A DNA stretch of 14,098 nt, from positions 1-14,098 of the forward strand of contig JAIXUZ010000229.1 in the NCBI GenBank assembly GCA_027483285.1, read 5' to 3'. Position numbers and translations under genes: made by a program. The notes beneath the pieces are model-generated. The model was not told the DNA's origin, searched no databases, and saw only the letters and a list, made by a program, of their open reading frames with translations. Positions within the stretch are counted from its first letter, which is position 1; every line of letters begins with the position of its first letter. The stretch comes from Bacteroidota bacterium. Its GTDB lineage: Bacteria; Bacteroidota; Bacteroidia; CAMBQF01. Below, piece by piece: positions 13,816 through 14,098 of this stretch.

Positions 13816-14098
13816 TTAAAACTTACATTTATTGTACTCTTCAACCATGATGGGTATATCACGGAGACGGAGATTGTAGATACGAAATGTACCCTCTTCA
13901 ATTTTTTTTGACACCGCAGGGCAATCGCCAAAGTAACTTAGTATAGCGGCTTTTATAGGTTTACGGTTAAAGGTAAGGTCGGCATCATCGCTTTGTAATA
14001 TTAAAAAGTTGTTGAATGGCTTTTTAAGGAAGTACATAAAGCTTTTACGCTCGCCATAGTAATAGTAAAGGTCTATTGGGCCAAAAGCTACCTGTTTA
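13816..14098 (-). CDS. Unrecognised protein, C-terminal 93 residues; 5' end outside window
   Basis: The leftward frame stays open to the last base, so the ATG at 14037 is internal and the start lies beyond the window. The visible end reads VAFGPIDLYYYYGERKSFMY, then KKPFNNFLIL, RKPIKAAILSYFGDCPAVSK, KIEEGTF and DIPIMVEEYNKCKF. A closing pattern of a short helix, YF-x-DCP-x-x-x-x-x-I, then VxEYN-x-C, is one I have met at the end of uncharacterised Bacteroidota proteins, but I cannot name the family. No domain, signal peptide or membrane segment can be judged from this piece. The two Cys residues (in GDCP and NKCK) could form a disulfide if the protein is exported. It ends 93 nt upstream of the CBS-type gene with no clear terminator between. 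Confidence 0.6.
   Translation of the reverse strand, partial: KQVAFGPIDLYYYYGERKSFMYFLKKPFNNFLILQSDDADLTFNRKPIKAAILSYFGDCPAVSKKIEEGTFRIYNLRLRDIPIMVEEYNKCKF

Overview
The window looks like chromosomal DNA from a member of the Bacteroidota. The evidence is: repeated matches to the Bacteroidota promoter element TAnnTTTG in front of genes; almost no Shine-Dalgarno sequences; a SusC/RagA-type TonB receptor with a carboxypeptidase-regulatory-like N-terminal domain; a lipoprotein with Lys-Asp-Asp right after its lipid Cys; and a THX-type small ribosomal protein. No rRNA, tRNA, CRISPR array, transposase or phage gene was seen.

Layout. 1-1845 (+) is the 3' part of a two-domain M16 zinc-peptidase-family gene. 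A bidirectional hairpin separates it from a leftward block: ribosomal protein THX (1921-2160), a TrmH-type tRNA 2'-O-methyltransferase (2217-2915) and a YitT-family membrane protein (3008-3931). Next is a leftward three-gene cluster read in the order small His/Cys-rich exported protein (7318 to 6986), TonB-dependent receptor (6900 to 4582), lipoprotein (4559 to 4008), ending in a hairpin at 3950-3978. Divergent from it is a PAP2-type lipid phosphatase (7432-8001, +). A BtuF-like metal/corrin-binding-fold protein without signal peptide (8050-8853, -) follows. After a 393-bp AT-rich gap come a FIST-domain sensor and a PAS-histidine kinase (9247-11742, +), then a small membrane protein (11815-12216, +). 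A hairpin lies between this gene and a convergent cystathionine beta-synthase-type PLP enzyme with CBS domains (12361-13722, -). The window ends in the 3' part of an unrecognised leftward gene (13816-14098).

The most interesting part is the three-gene exported/outer-membrane cluster. Its promoter carries a perfect 15-1-15 inverted repeat (7341-7371). The 7-1-7 core, TGCAACAATGTTGCA, covers the -33 TTG of a textbook Bacteroidota promoter. The Fur-family-like geometry, His/Cys-rich first protein, receptor and acidic, probably surface-exposed lipoprotein together suggest a metal-repressed metal uptake system, zinc being my first guess. That is an inference; no regulator gene is in the window.

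Two smaller themes recur. Four genes have TAnnTTTG only 4-5 nt before the ATG, which predicts leaderless or near-leaderless mRNAs. Several intergenic gaps hold heptanucleotide tandem repeats or a nested G/C-run palindromic element, and at 7991-8062 these supply the stop codons of both flanking genes. The FIST/kinase pair looks like a ligand-sensing system with no response regulator beside it.
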